Source: Marthasterias glacialis (Eukaryota > Echinodermata > Asteroidea > Forcipulatida > Asteriidae). From it: a stretch of 64,000 nucleotides of DNA. The stretch is from assembly GCA_911728455.2 (NCBI GenBank), contig OU452229.1, forward strand, positions 18,108,754 to 18,172,753, in the 5' to 3' direction. The position numbers and the translations under genes were made by a program. This document shows, one piece after another, positions 52,201 to 62,050 of the stretch. The notes under the pieces are model-generated. The model was not told where the DNA came from and made no database searches. It saw nothing but the letters and a program-made list of their open reading frames with translations. Positions within the stretch are counted from its first letter, which is position 1, and the number at the start of each line of letters is the position of its first letter.

Positions 52201-55200
52201 AAATCAATGTTTTTGGTTGAACCAAATGGTTCTACATTGTATTTCTGCAGAAACAATGCCAAGAACGAATACTACATTTTTTCTTCCTCTTCCATTTCAA
52301 CCTGGAATAATTTTTCTCTGTTTACATCTATTTTTCATTTTACTTGCTTTGAAATTTATTTTTTTTTCTACATTGTTTAATTTTTATGATACAGAGTAGG
52401 CCTATTGTTGGGATATTATTTTAGGAGGAGCCCTTAAAAACAATACAATGCAACAGGAAACCTTGTACTGTAGTATACAAGTTCAATTAAATTTAGTGAC
52501 TCGAACCACAAAACTAATTTTTGCTTCACTGAATTTCAATATAATGGCCATCAGCTATGTGTGAACAAAAAGTGCACATCACCCACCTAAAACTTCATGG
52601 TTACTTTGAATGCAATTGCATTCGGCAGTGAACGTTCTGTAATTCCATGTACAGCCACAGGCCTGCTAGTGCTATGATTAAGACAACAGTCCCCCTTTAA
52701 TAATAAAGATCAGTGTTCGGAGAGGGCACAGAAATAAATTCATAGTATTATCATTTTAAGTTTTCAATTAATTCTCAAGATAGAAATTGCCTTTTCATAC
52801 ATAACAAGGTCACACACATGCAATTCCACCACACAACTTGGCCCATACATTCCGTTATCAATCAGCTAAATTGATAATCTGTACGCCAGCCACTTCTTCA
52901 CCAGAATCATAACATTAAATCTAGGTAAAAAATATACTATTTTGGTCATAATGAATAAAAAAAAGTGGCAGCCAGATGTCAGATACAACATTTTATTTTT
53001 ATCGCCTAACTGGACACAAGGTTCCCACAACTATTTTGACGCTGAAATCTGTCAGTCATGGTTTTATTTTAGGTTCTTTTAATCAACACAAAATAATCTA
53101 CCCATAGACAGTTCCGGCTTTGGCAACAAACCCCGCCCACACACCTTCGTTTGTGTACATTTACGCTGCACGTGTGACCGAGTTTGACCAAGGTCACATG
53201 ACCAAAAGGCGTGATCCAATTGGTCAATGCGCACAGTTTGATTGACAGGCCGGAACCAGGGGGGATGGACGCAGTGAAAAGTAAAGCGCGCCATCAACGT
53301 TGGTACCTTCTCGTTCACGAACGAGCTGTACAAGTGAGCAGAGCTCCTTCGAATTCAAAATTGTGTGCACAACCGTCCATGTATACGCGCCCTGTGTATA
53401 CACACTGTCACCACCACGCACATACGGTCGCTGTCAAAACACACTGTACATGGATTGTACAGTGCAATGTATGCAAAACAACGTATACAAACCACTTGTT
53501 GGGCGATTCCATTCTTTTAGCACGTTTAATTTAAAAACTACAAATATCGATTGGTGAGAATGAACAGATTTTGTTCATTCTTTCAGATATTAAAGAACAC
53601 TATTTGTTCTTGCATGTATTGTCAATATCTAGACCCAGTAACTGGTAGGTTTTTTCGAGTTGTCGGTAGGGGACGGCAGGGGTCGGCAATTAGTAGGACC
53701 GTTACTAATGTTACGACTGTTTCCAAAATCTCAAAAAAGGAGTACAGCGCCCCAGTTACTGGGTCTAGTCAATATCATAAATTGGACGCTGAACACATTC
53801 CGAGCCTTAATTATAATTGCTACTGCTTAGTGTGCTAGTGCTAGTTCTTACGAAATTCAACCAATAAAAAAAAACATGGCAACCTTGGATTTTTTTTTTT
53901 ACAGAACTCGGAAAGTAGTGAGCATGCTAAGTATACAGTGCTTAATTAAACACATCAGTGTATGGGTAAGACATAAATAATATTCTTTATCCCCAATGTA
54001 GACCCAGTAACTGGGGCGCTGTACTCCTTTTTTTTTAAATTTTGACATTATCGGTCGTACTAGCGCCCCAGAAAACTATGTGTAAGTTGGTTTGAAAAGC
54101 TGTTATGGCGAAGAGGATTTAAAACACCTCTAAAAAAGTGGCCAAAATTACGACAAAAACTCAACGGAATTGCTGGAAAATCGCCTACTGGCTTCTCAAG
54201 ATATCAAAGATGAAATAGAATGCATTTAATTGTACTTACGATCACTTTTTGTCCTCCAAATCGATGATTTTTTAGCCCACTAGCCACTAGTGGGCTAAAA
54301 AATCATCGATTTGGAGGACAAAAAGTGATCGTAAGTACAATTAAATGCATTCTATTTCATCTTTGATATCTTGAGAAGCCAGTAGGCGATTTTCCAGCAA
54401 TTCCGTTGAGTTTTTGTCGTAATTTTGGCCACTTTTTTCGAGGTGTTTTAAATCCTCTTCGCCATAACAGCTTTTCAAACCAACTTACACATAGTTTTCT
54501 GGGGCGCTAGTAGACCCAGTAACTGGGGCGCTGTACTCCTTTTTTGAGATTTTTGACATTATCTGTCGTACTAGCGCCCCAGTCCGTGGTATATATGGAA
54601 AGTGCTCCGATTCGGAGTCCGAAGCGGTTTTTTTCTGAATCAGTTACAAAATTGTCAAAATTGCAACAAGGACTCGACAGAATTGCTTGAAAATCGCCTA
54701 CTGGCTTCTCCAAGTATCTACGGTGAAATAAAATGCAGTTAATTGTACTCACGATCATTTTTGGTCCTCCAAATCGATGATTTTTAGCCCACTATCACGC
54801 ATATATCAAATTTGCCGTTAGAATCGCCATTTTGAATGTGATACTCAACGACCGTTTCCTTATGTCTAAAACGCTGCGAGGATTGCGTGTTCGCTGAGGC
54901 CCTGACTTTCATATTGTTTTCCGCGCAGTCAACAGAGGATACCAGGCTGTGTGTAGCGCCAATGTTCGCTAATGCCCTGACATGCATATTGATTTGCGCA
55001 GTCAACGCAGGATACCAGGCTACACAGCTGGTATCCTGCATTGACTGCGCAAATCAATATGAATGTCAGGGCGTCAGTGAACATTGGCGCTACACACAGC
55101 CTGGTATCCTCTGTTGACTGCGCGGAAAACAATATGAAAGTCAGGGCCTCAGCGAACACGCAATCCTCGCAGCGTTTTAGACATAAGGAAACGGTCGTTG

Positions 55201-56813
55201 AGTATCACATTCAAAATGGCGATTCTAACGGCAAATTTGATATATGCGTGATAGTGGGCTAAAAATCATCGATTTGGAGGACCAAAAATGATCGTGAGTA
55301 CAATTAACTGCATTTTATTTCACCGTAGATACTTGGAGAAGCCAGTAGGCGATTTTCAAGCAATTCTGTCGAGTCCTTGTTGCAATTTTGACAATTTTGT
55401 AACTGATTCAGAAAAAAACCGCTTCGGACTCCGAATCGGAGCACTTTCCATATATACCACGGACTGGGGCGCTAGTACGACAGATAATGTCAAAAATCTC
55501 AAAAAAGGAGTACAGCGCCCCAGTTACTGGGTCTAGGGCGCTAGTACGACCGATAATGTCAAAATTTAAAAAAAAGGAGTACAGCGCCCTAGTTGCGATA
55601 ATCGTAACCCTCCATCCTCCCGACGGTCGGAGACCGGAGGGTTACGAGATAAGACTGATATTATCGACGGTATGGGCAGTTTTGACCAGTTTTTGCCAGA
55701 CTCGTGATCAGATTCGTCCTTTTTTTCCACTTTCCAAAATCATGACAGACATTCTAAACACATTGAGTTGATCTTTATTGTATGACAACGTCATCTGGAA
55801 CCCTTAAAACAACATCATGAAAATATTTGGCAGAAAAAACGACAAAAACTTACCAAAAGACTGACCGAATATATCCATAATCCATAGCGGGGCCAACTAG
55901 TGATTTTGAACGTCGCACTTGCTTGGCAACAACCAATCAGCGTGACCCAACCAAACACGCATCTGGACGAGCCATGGCTGTCGTATGCGTATCGGCCATT
56001 CCAGCTTGCAAACTCACCGCCTGTGTGTGTAAGCACCGATCCCCCCGGACCGAGTGCGCAGGATGCAGGCTATGTACACACACAGGCGGTGAGTTTGCAA
56101 GCTGGAATGGCCGATACGCATACGACAGCCATGGCTCGTCCAGATGCGTGTTTGGTTGGGTCACGCTGATTGGTTGTTGCCAAGCAAGTGCGACGTTCAA
56201 AATCACTAGTTGGCCCCGCTATGGATTATGGATATATTCGGTCAGTCTTTTGGTAAGTTTTTGTCGTTTTTTCTGCCAAATATTTTCATGATGTTGTTTT
56301 AAGGGTTCCAGATGACGTTGTCATACAATAAAGATCAACTCCATGTGTTTAGAATGTCTGTCATGATTTTGGAAAGTGGAAAAAAAAGGACGAATCTGAT
56401 CACGAGTCTGGCAAAAACTGGTCAAAACTGCCCATACCGTCGATAATATCAGTCTTATCTCGTAACCCTCCGGTCTCCGACCGTCGGGAGGATGGAGGGT
56501 TACGATTATCGCAACTAACAGCGCCCCAGTTACTGGGTCTATCCCCAATGCAAATTTATCATCTATTGCTTGGAGCATGGAGGTCCACGCTTGGAAATGC
56601 CATTGACAATCTTTGTTGCAAATGGGCGCAAGAGTGACCAGATCCCAGATGCTATTTCTGAATCCCAATTTCTTGTCGATCACGTACATTCATGTATGAC
56701 ATCCGCACAACAAAGACGTTACACCATGGAGGTAGAAATAGTCTATTTCTACCTCCATGGTTACACACACAGAATACTTACCAATACTCGATATGCACCT
56801 CTTTGACCCCCAT
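49229..56813 (-). CDS. Selenoprotein W/MIEN1-like protein, CGGU redox motif and C-terminal CTVL box (upstream paralog)
   Basis: Four exons on the minus strand: 56782-56813 (ATG, MGVKEVHIEY plus two bases of Cys), 51306-51403, 50213-50289, 49229-49309 (TAA). The TGA at 51394-51396 falls at residue 14, giving Cys11-Gly-Gly-Sec14. The product is 95 residues with SFEVTLNGQVLYSKLKNGGFP at about 45-65 and the C-terminal box CTVL (92-95), a CaaL geranylgeranylation-type signal as in MIEN1 (CVIL). Exons 1-3 (32, 98, 77 nt) match the downstream paralog in length and phase, so the pair arose by tandem duplication. The ATG has A at -3 and G at +4. Intron 1 is 5.4 kb and is swollen by nested foldback elements. 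A sense ATTAAA at about 48912 and AATAAA at 48705 are possible poly(A) signals. No clear SECIS was found by eye. The expected role is a membrane-tethered thiol/selenol redox protein, by family inference. Confidence 0.87.
49428..49640 (+). repeat. Dispersed repeat G copy 2
   Basis: Second copy of the repeat at 25696-25900, in the same orientation, within the last intron of the upstream selenoprotein gene. Confidence 0.5.
49752..49840 (-). repeat. Terminal fragment of the 23115-23575 element family
   Basis: CCAATAGACCAATCAATTAAGC is followed by CCGCCTACTAACGTATTGACC, the inverse of the right end of the larger element. Confidence 0.55.
51306..51403 (-). other. Exon 2 of the upstream selenoprotein gene, containing the Sec UGA
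   Basis: After the base that completes Cys11 the exon reads Gly-Gly-(TGA)-Gly-Tyr-Tyr-Pro-Arg-Phe and stays open to its GTAAGT donor. A normal stop 13 codons into a protein whose next 80 codons are conserved in two paralogs is best explained by selenocysteine recoding. Confidence 0.87.
51665..51895 (-). mobile_element. tRNA-derived SINE (family S3), minus strand
   Basis: On the minus strand: GGTTCAGTGGTGTC..., CCGGTTCGAATCCCAG (B box), GCATGTGGATTTGG, GGGTTTTCC and TTTTCCTCCCACATG. It lies in intron 1 of the upstream selenoprotein gene, 260 bp upstream of its exon 2. Confidence 0.6.
53630..53767. mobile_element. Short relative of E1/E2 (E4, 138 bp)
   Basis: It has the termini TAGACCCAGTAACTGG and the inverse and is flanked by exact 9-bp duplications GTCAATATC (53621-53629, 53768-53776). 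Only about 16 bp at the ends are inverted. The right inner part shares the GGAGTACAGCGCCCC block with E1 and E2. Confidence 0.85.
53893..53998 (+). repeat. Tail of a family S1 SINE, target of foldback element E1
   Basis: AGAACTCGGAAAGTAGTGAG...CAGTGCTTAATTAAACACATC matches the S1 tail. It continues into ATTCTTTATCCCCAATG, where E1 is inserted, and resumes at 56542. Confidence 0.5.
54511..55535. mobile_element. Foldback DNA element E2, 1025-bp palindrome nested in E1
   Basis: The ends are TAGACCCAGTAACTGGGG and its inverse. Exact 9-bp duplications GGGCGCTAG lie at 54502-54510 and 55536-55544. The arms of about 510 bp are near-identical, with the centre at about 55023. E2 shares its termini with E1 but has a different interior, so it is a relative that landed in E1's right arm. 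The mirror-image ORFs in it are products of the palindrome. Confidence 0.88.
55590..56517. mobile_element. Foldback DNA element E3, 928-bp palindrome nested in E1
   Basis: It begins TAGTTGCGATAATCGTAACC and ends with the inverse. The 9-bp duplication ACAGCGCCC flanks it (55581-55589, 56518-56526). The centre is near 56053. Its termini differ from E1 and E2, so it is a second terminal family with the same architecture and duplication length. It inserted in the terminal repeat of E1. Confidence 0.87.
56725..56768. repeat. Perfect hairpin, ACCATGGAGGTAGAAATA family
   Basis: ACCATGGAGGTAGAAATAG is mirrored by CTATTTCTACCTCCATGGT with almost no loop, 14 bp past the exon 1 donor of the upstream selenoprotein gene. 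Confidence 0.65.
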
Positions 56814-58276
56814 TATTATATCAAGGAATGAGTTTTTAATCGGGAAATGAAACGACAGACGATATGCTTTCTGTTCTCGCTATGTTGCTTTTCGTGTGAC
56901 GACGATGACTTATTTCTTGATTTTGATAAGATTGAGGAGCTTTTTCAAGATTTCAACAGAGGGCAGTATTACAAAGAAATAGTCAGAGCCTAGCCATAAT
57001 ATGGAAATAGTACAAACTCATCGCTCGTCTCCTCATCTCCGCCCACCGCCAATAGACCATGTTTTTTACAAAAAGAGTGAACTTTTACAGGGAACTTTCT
57101 GGCAGGCATACTATTCTGATCATATGAGACATTTTACATTTCGTGTCATTATTTTCACATAAATTTAAGAGCTTTAAAAAGTAACACCTGAATTTTTTTT
57201 CAGATCTGCCCCCTTTCTTCAAATCGATCAAAAGTTGATAAAAATCAGACAATGTAATCTCCATAAAATAATTATAATGTTTTCTTCCATTGAGTTGCGT
57301 ATAAATTGTGCTTGCATGACCGTCCAGACTTTGTGGCTCTTTTGTTAACATCTCATGTGATTTCACAGGTTACATTGTCTGTAACTTAACTCGTTTAAAA
57401 AAGTAATGCATGTACATGTAGTGAATTTCCAAATGGGCCAAGTACTGTTTTTGTTCTGGGATGTTAAACTGGAAAAACGTTTTTTTCATAATTTCCAAAC
57501 TAACTTCAAATATTATTATAAAGTAAAAGCTGAACAGGTTTTTACATTAATTTTGCTTCAAAACAATCTTTTAATCGTACTGTCATCCGCATAGATTATG
57601 CTTTCTTCCAATTCGACAGTGAACACCTTTTGCCTGCCGGAAGTCGAGGCTTTGGGAATTGTTGGTATATGTGTGATGTCATGAGACACAGATCTACAAA
57701 AAATAATGACAAATTACTGTCACTTTAGTTTACAGTTTTTCCAATAATATTTTGTTAGCAGGCAGCTATTATTTCAAGACTCAATTCACTGCAAGAATTT
57801 CAAACACACAGAATTACATTTTACCTGAGTTTATTTGCAAATAATAATTTGTACATATTTTAAAAAATAAGTTAGAGATTTATACAAAATAGCCATTTTT
57901 AACAATAATACTCAATCAATTTTCCCAGGTTTATTTTTCGTTTATTTTAAACTCATAAAAAAAAAATCTACTAATAAACAAATTAAAATGTCTGGTTACA
58001 CCACTGCTTTAGACTAGAGGCAGTAATTTTAAAGTAACACAGACTAAAATTATGATTTTTTTAACTTCAGTTAAAATTGAATAACGGATAATGGGATTGA
58101 ACTTAAGATAAAAGGAAATAAAAAGGGGGACATGACAAATCTACACAAAAATAACAAACTATTTCCACTTCAAGAAGCAAAGAACTCCCGTTTTTAACTT
58201 TAAATAGGTGTGGAATAGTGTAGATTGTTATAATTAATAAGTAATTTTTATCTTTTCTTCAAAATATATTTTTTTT
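56814..58276. other. Interval between the thioesterase and upstream selenoprotein genes
   Basis: About 1.5 kb. It should contain the promoter of the upstream selenoprotein gene and the 3' UTR of the thioesterase gene (both minus). A GC-richer island at about 57596-57700 is open on both strands (see findings). The rest is AT-rich with no clear signal. Confidence 0.5.
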
Positions 58277-59701
58277 TCATAACTTGGACAATGGAATTGG
58301 TGCCAGAGTAATGTTCATGTTTTCTTCATAAAACTCTAACTGGCATTGACAAATGACCTTTGATCCCTTGGTGAATTCCACCCAGATGAGACGGGGATTA
58401 CTTTCATCCTCCCAGCAAGAGATCAAGACCTCTTCCCCCACCACCACCTCTTCAATGTACCGTATCCACACCTGTTTGGTATTGTAGTAGGCCATGTCAT
58501 TGCGGAAGGCAGATAACTTGCCATTAACTGCTGCCATACTGACACACTCAAAGCCATAGCGCATATACTCCGCCTGATTCAAGTGATTGTTGGAGTCTGT
58601 GTCGCTTGGCATCACAGTCCTCGCAATTGAGTAATATCTCGAGGGCTTTCCTGGAAACTTCGGGTCAGGAAGAGGGCGTGGTCCATCTGAAGGGTGTATC
58701 ACTTGAATGGATTTGGATTCTTCAGAAGGAATTGGTATTGGGCGCCGTGTCTCAGCGGAAACTAAAACACAATGATAGCTTGACTGGGCAAGAACTTTGT
58801 CAGTCATCACATCAACTAAATTCTCATCAACAGAAAATGAGGTCCTTCCAATGTGGCTATAGCTTGATACAACTTTCACAGAGCGATTCTGCCTTATCTT
58901 TGTGTAAAATCCTGGATAAATTTTGAAGTGTTGAGCTCGGACAAATAATAATATTACTCCATACCATCTCTTAGATAGAAGGTGGCGATTTACAAAAGGC
59001 CGCGATCCTTCAACAACCTTTGAAAGCTTCCATATGCTCATCCGTCCTTGAAAAAAACAAGAAAAAGATTTGTCTGAAGTTTTACGTTAGGAAAATCAAA
59101 TATAAGTAACAAAAGCAAATATTATTTCCATTTAAATTTGTGTGACACCGCACTGATTGTTATCACAGGGGCAAACCAAATGAAAAGATCAATTCAGTTT
59201 GTAGAGTTGGCTGGATGGAGGGCAGTGGTGTATCCAGACATTTTCATTTCAGGGCCAATTCATTTGTGTATTTTTTTTTTCTCATTTGGGGAGGGATGGG
59301 GGCAAAAGGGGGCAAGGGTTCTGAGGTGTGGGGCGCCATCCAGCCACATCAACCCATATGACCATGGAGCACAGCAAGAGATCGAAAGTGTATGATTTTT
59401 CGGGAGGATGGAAAACCAGAGGGCCTGGATTAAAATCCTCATGGCGAAGGAGAGAACCAACACACAACTCTACTCACAAAAGATTTGACTGCAAGCACGC
59501 GCGTGTGGGGTATCTGAATGATAGTTCATCTTTCCACGCACAGCCACAGGCCTGCTATAATCACGACAAAACAGCCCCTTTAAATTGAATTGAATTAATG
59601 TTATACCTGATTTGTCAAAGGAGTCATACGAAAACTCTTTCAGAATTTGGTAGAAGTAGCCATCCTTGCCTCTCACAGCCATAATGGAAGGGACAATAAT
59701 C
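58277..59701 (-). CDS. Double-hotdog acyl thioesterase-like protein, two exons
   Basis: Exon 1 is 59607-59701 with the likely start ATG at 59682-59680 (MAVRGKDGYFYQILKEF...). Exon 2 is 58277-59046 (TGA). The junction restores SGRMSIWKLSKVVEGSRPF, so the Met at 59041 is internal and not the start. The total is about 281 residues. Residues about 8-125 look like the N-terminal hotdog of acyl-ACP thioesterases (KSGRMS..., IGRTSFSV, LVSAETRRPIPIP). Residues about 160-281 form a second hotdog with the DTDSNNHLNQAEY motif (about 174-186), the Asp/Asn/His-type pattern of 4HBT/FAT thioesterases. Such enzymes hydrolyse acyl-CoA or acyl-ACP thioesters. The substrate here is unknown. Codons just upstream of the chosen ATG are open to the acceptor at 59702, so an extra upstream coding exon cannot be excluded. 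Confidence 0.8.
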
Positions 59702-59971
59702 CTGTAATAAACGACAACTAAGGTATGATACATGTATGACCTGGGTTGATATTATTCAGTAAAACATTGTGTAATCTGCCTAGTTGCAATGATCATAAAT
59801 TCTCCATGTTTCAATCATACTTTTGATAAACTTGAATGATTTGTCCAGAGATTTCCACTACTACCATTGCCAGTGAACTTAATGCTTATTTAAACCACTT
59901 ATTTGATACCCCATGCTTCAATCAATTCCAGAAAATTAAAATATGGCCAATGTTGAAAACTGATTTTGGAC

Positions 59972-60053
59972 TAGCCCCATACATTGTGCCAATACGCTGG
60001 ACTCCCTCAAGAAGCGGAGGGAGTCCAGCGTATTGGCACAATGTACGGGGCTA
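59972..60053. mobile_element. 82-bp foldback hairpin with TAGCCCC/GGGGCTA ends
   Basis: The arms of about 37 bp are near-perfect inverted repeats around a short loop. The flanks ATTTTGGAC and ATTTGGGCC agree at 7 of 9 positions, which would fit a decayed 9-bp duplication of the same class as E1-E5. It is probably a third terminal family. Confidence 0.6.
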
Positions 60054-61264
60054 ATTTGGGCCCTGCCTGAAAAAGATGCTAACTATTTATTAAAAAATAA
60101 AATTAACGTTAGCTGTTGCAACCTGCTTACCAACCACAAGGACCCGTTGTATAAATGCAACAAAAAATGTTAAGGGCGTCACGTTTCGACCCTAGCACTA
60201 GCAGAGTCTTGACAACATCATTTATTCAAAAAGAAAACACAGCATAGGCCTATTATAAGTATAAAATTATGAACAAATGACAATTCAGTTAAGTCCCTTT
60301 TTCCAGAAAATGAAACACACATTAAAGTGATAACATGTAGTTATCTGCTGCATGTTTAACCTGTGACAGTGTGAGTAATTTTGAAGCGCTTTCTGGCCTA
60401 GCTAGGCTAGCCCTATAAAAAAAAAACAGAGGACAAATTAATAGCCATTTTAATTAAACAATAACTGCAACGCAAATTGCGTCCTCCCCTCCTTCCGATT
60501 TTCTTGCCAGTCCAGAATCTGTCATGATTTTTACTGACAATATTTTTTTTTCTATATAAAATTAGAACTACTCATGAACTCACCGACTTCAATACAAAAA
60601 GGGCTGTGTTTACTTGGTTGGTTCTTGTTTGGTTTATTCAGTTTCCCATATTTTGTGCTCGACTTTCATACCCCCTGATGAGTCATTTCAAAGGTCGACC
60701 GAGTCGAGTCGGTCCGTCATACCATGCCAAAGCTAAGAAGATACTCATCATACTTTTTTGTAGAGCTATGCTGCCCTCTTGCGATTGTTTACGACAGTTA
60801 CCTGCATAAAAAACAGTCACTCGCAATCAAACTTTGATGCAATGCCCATCCTTAGTATTAGGCAGCGTGGAGAACTTCGGGCAATGATTTAATTAACTCA
60901 GAGTTAACAAGGCTTATTGTGTATTTTTTGTTAAAGCTGCTAATCTTACATGGCGCATGTTGTAACGTAGCTCATTAGTGATCACTGATGCGTGTTTGAG
61001 ATTCAAAATTACAAGAATACAAGTAATACGATTAGCTTTTGTGTGGTAATTTGAATGTTGTTCAACTATTTTTCTATTGTAGGCTAGACGCAGACAATGA
61101 ATTTGTGTTTAACTCCACGTCAGATAATCTTATAAAAATAGTACACGAGAACGTTGAAAGGGTGCAAAAGTGTTTCCCTTAGAAAAACGGTACACACCTT
61201 CGTGCCCCAGTGATCGGCGTTCGAATATTGAACGGATTAGGCTACAAGTTGATGATGACTCGGA

Positions 61265-61307
61265 CCAACATGATTGTAAAGCAATGATTGCTTTACAATC
61301 ATGTTGG
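61265..61307. repeat. 43-bp perfect palindrome
   Basis: CCAACATGATTGTAAAGCAA, a 3-nt loop, then the exact inverse. No further element boundaries seen. Confidence 0.7.
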
Positions 61308-62050
61308 GCAAACATATTTACATGTTTTTTAAAACCGGACGCAATAATCAGTCAAAATGATATTGCATGATGCGAGTAGCAACTAACAATTTACAAAACA
61401 CGAACGCCAAAAAATCACTATAAATATATGATCACGAAGGTAGAAAATAGAGTCCCTACTCTGAACATGTAGCCTACCTCTGATTTGTAAAAGAGCCTGA
61501 AAAATTCACTCTCGCAAGCAAGTGGTGTCAGTTTGGCTCTTTTGAGAGTGAAACTCACTGTATGCATCACATTTGTGAGTAAAATTTCAGCGAACTTGAC
61601 TATGATTCAAGTTGAAAATACCCGTCTTTCACTATAAACAAAATAGTTGTCCGCCATATGGCTCTGTGGTATGGCGGTCAAAACGAGTGGTTTTCACTCT
61701 AACATTTTGCTACAGGATCGATTGTCGTGCTTATGAGAGGAGATGGGGTCGGGCGGTATAGATTTGATTGAGTTTAATAACAAGAGCTTACTCTAAATGT
61801 AAAATGCTCTCCTGAGGCAAATACATGTAGGAGTGTGTTTAAAATGATCAAGATATCATGGAGGTCAAACTTTTACAGATCCATGGTTCAGTACACAGTG
61901 CTGTTACTTTCAGTTGTGGACTGATTGTTTCCATAAAGGGAGTGTAACTTCACGCATGACTGAATCTATTGTTGAAGCACATGTTTCATCGTTGGACGGT
62001 ATGTGTGGAATGGTGTAGCCACCGACTAGTGTCAGCATCAACAACACAAA

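Larger units (their letters stand above)
53999..56541. mobile_element. Foldback DNA element E1 (palindromic), interrupted by two others
   Basis: It begins TAGACCCAGTAACTGGGG and ends with the inverse, and is flanked on both sides by the 9-bp duplication TCCCCAATG (53990-53998, 56542-56550). Without its two insertions it is about 572 bp and almost wholly palindromic, with its centre at about 54285. It carries no protein-coding capacity. The right arm is interrupted by E2 (54511-55535) and E3 (55590-56517). The 9-bp duplication and long inverted arms suggest a Mutator-like non-autonomous element. The target is a copy of the SINE-type sequence also seen near 62715 (GCATCGGGGATAAAGAAT). Confidence 0.85.
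59702..62050. other. Non-coding flank upstream of the thioesterase gene
   Basis: About 2.3 kb with no recognised exon. It contains the 82-bp hairpin at 59972-60053, a 43-bp palindrome at 61265-61307 and an inverted-repeat-like element at about 61490-61640. If the plus-strand gene at 62051 is real, this could be a divergent promoter region. Confidence 0.45.

Noticed and set aside
51910-52380. 156-codon plus-strand ORF, one of the longest open frames in the window
   Set aside because: It lies in intron 1 of a minus-strand gene, is AT-rich with a low-complexity Phe/Ser end, has no recognisable domain and no supporting splice or start context.
54507-56689. Several mirror-image ORF pairs of 70-122 codons
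   Set aside because: They arise because the DNA is palindromic, so the same sequence is read on both strands of E2 and E3.
57085-57366. 93-codon minus-strand ORF
   Set aside because: AT-rich, unrecognised, and located between a promoter and a 3' UTR; not enough support to call a gene.
58606-58926. 106-codon plus-strand ORF opposite the thioesterase
   Set aside because: Antisense shadow of the well-supported minus-strand coding exon.
58277-59041. Thioesterase starting at the internal Met at 59041
   Set aside because: The splice to 59607-59701 restores a conserved N-terminal segment continuous with this exon, so the true start is upstream.
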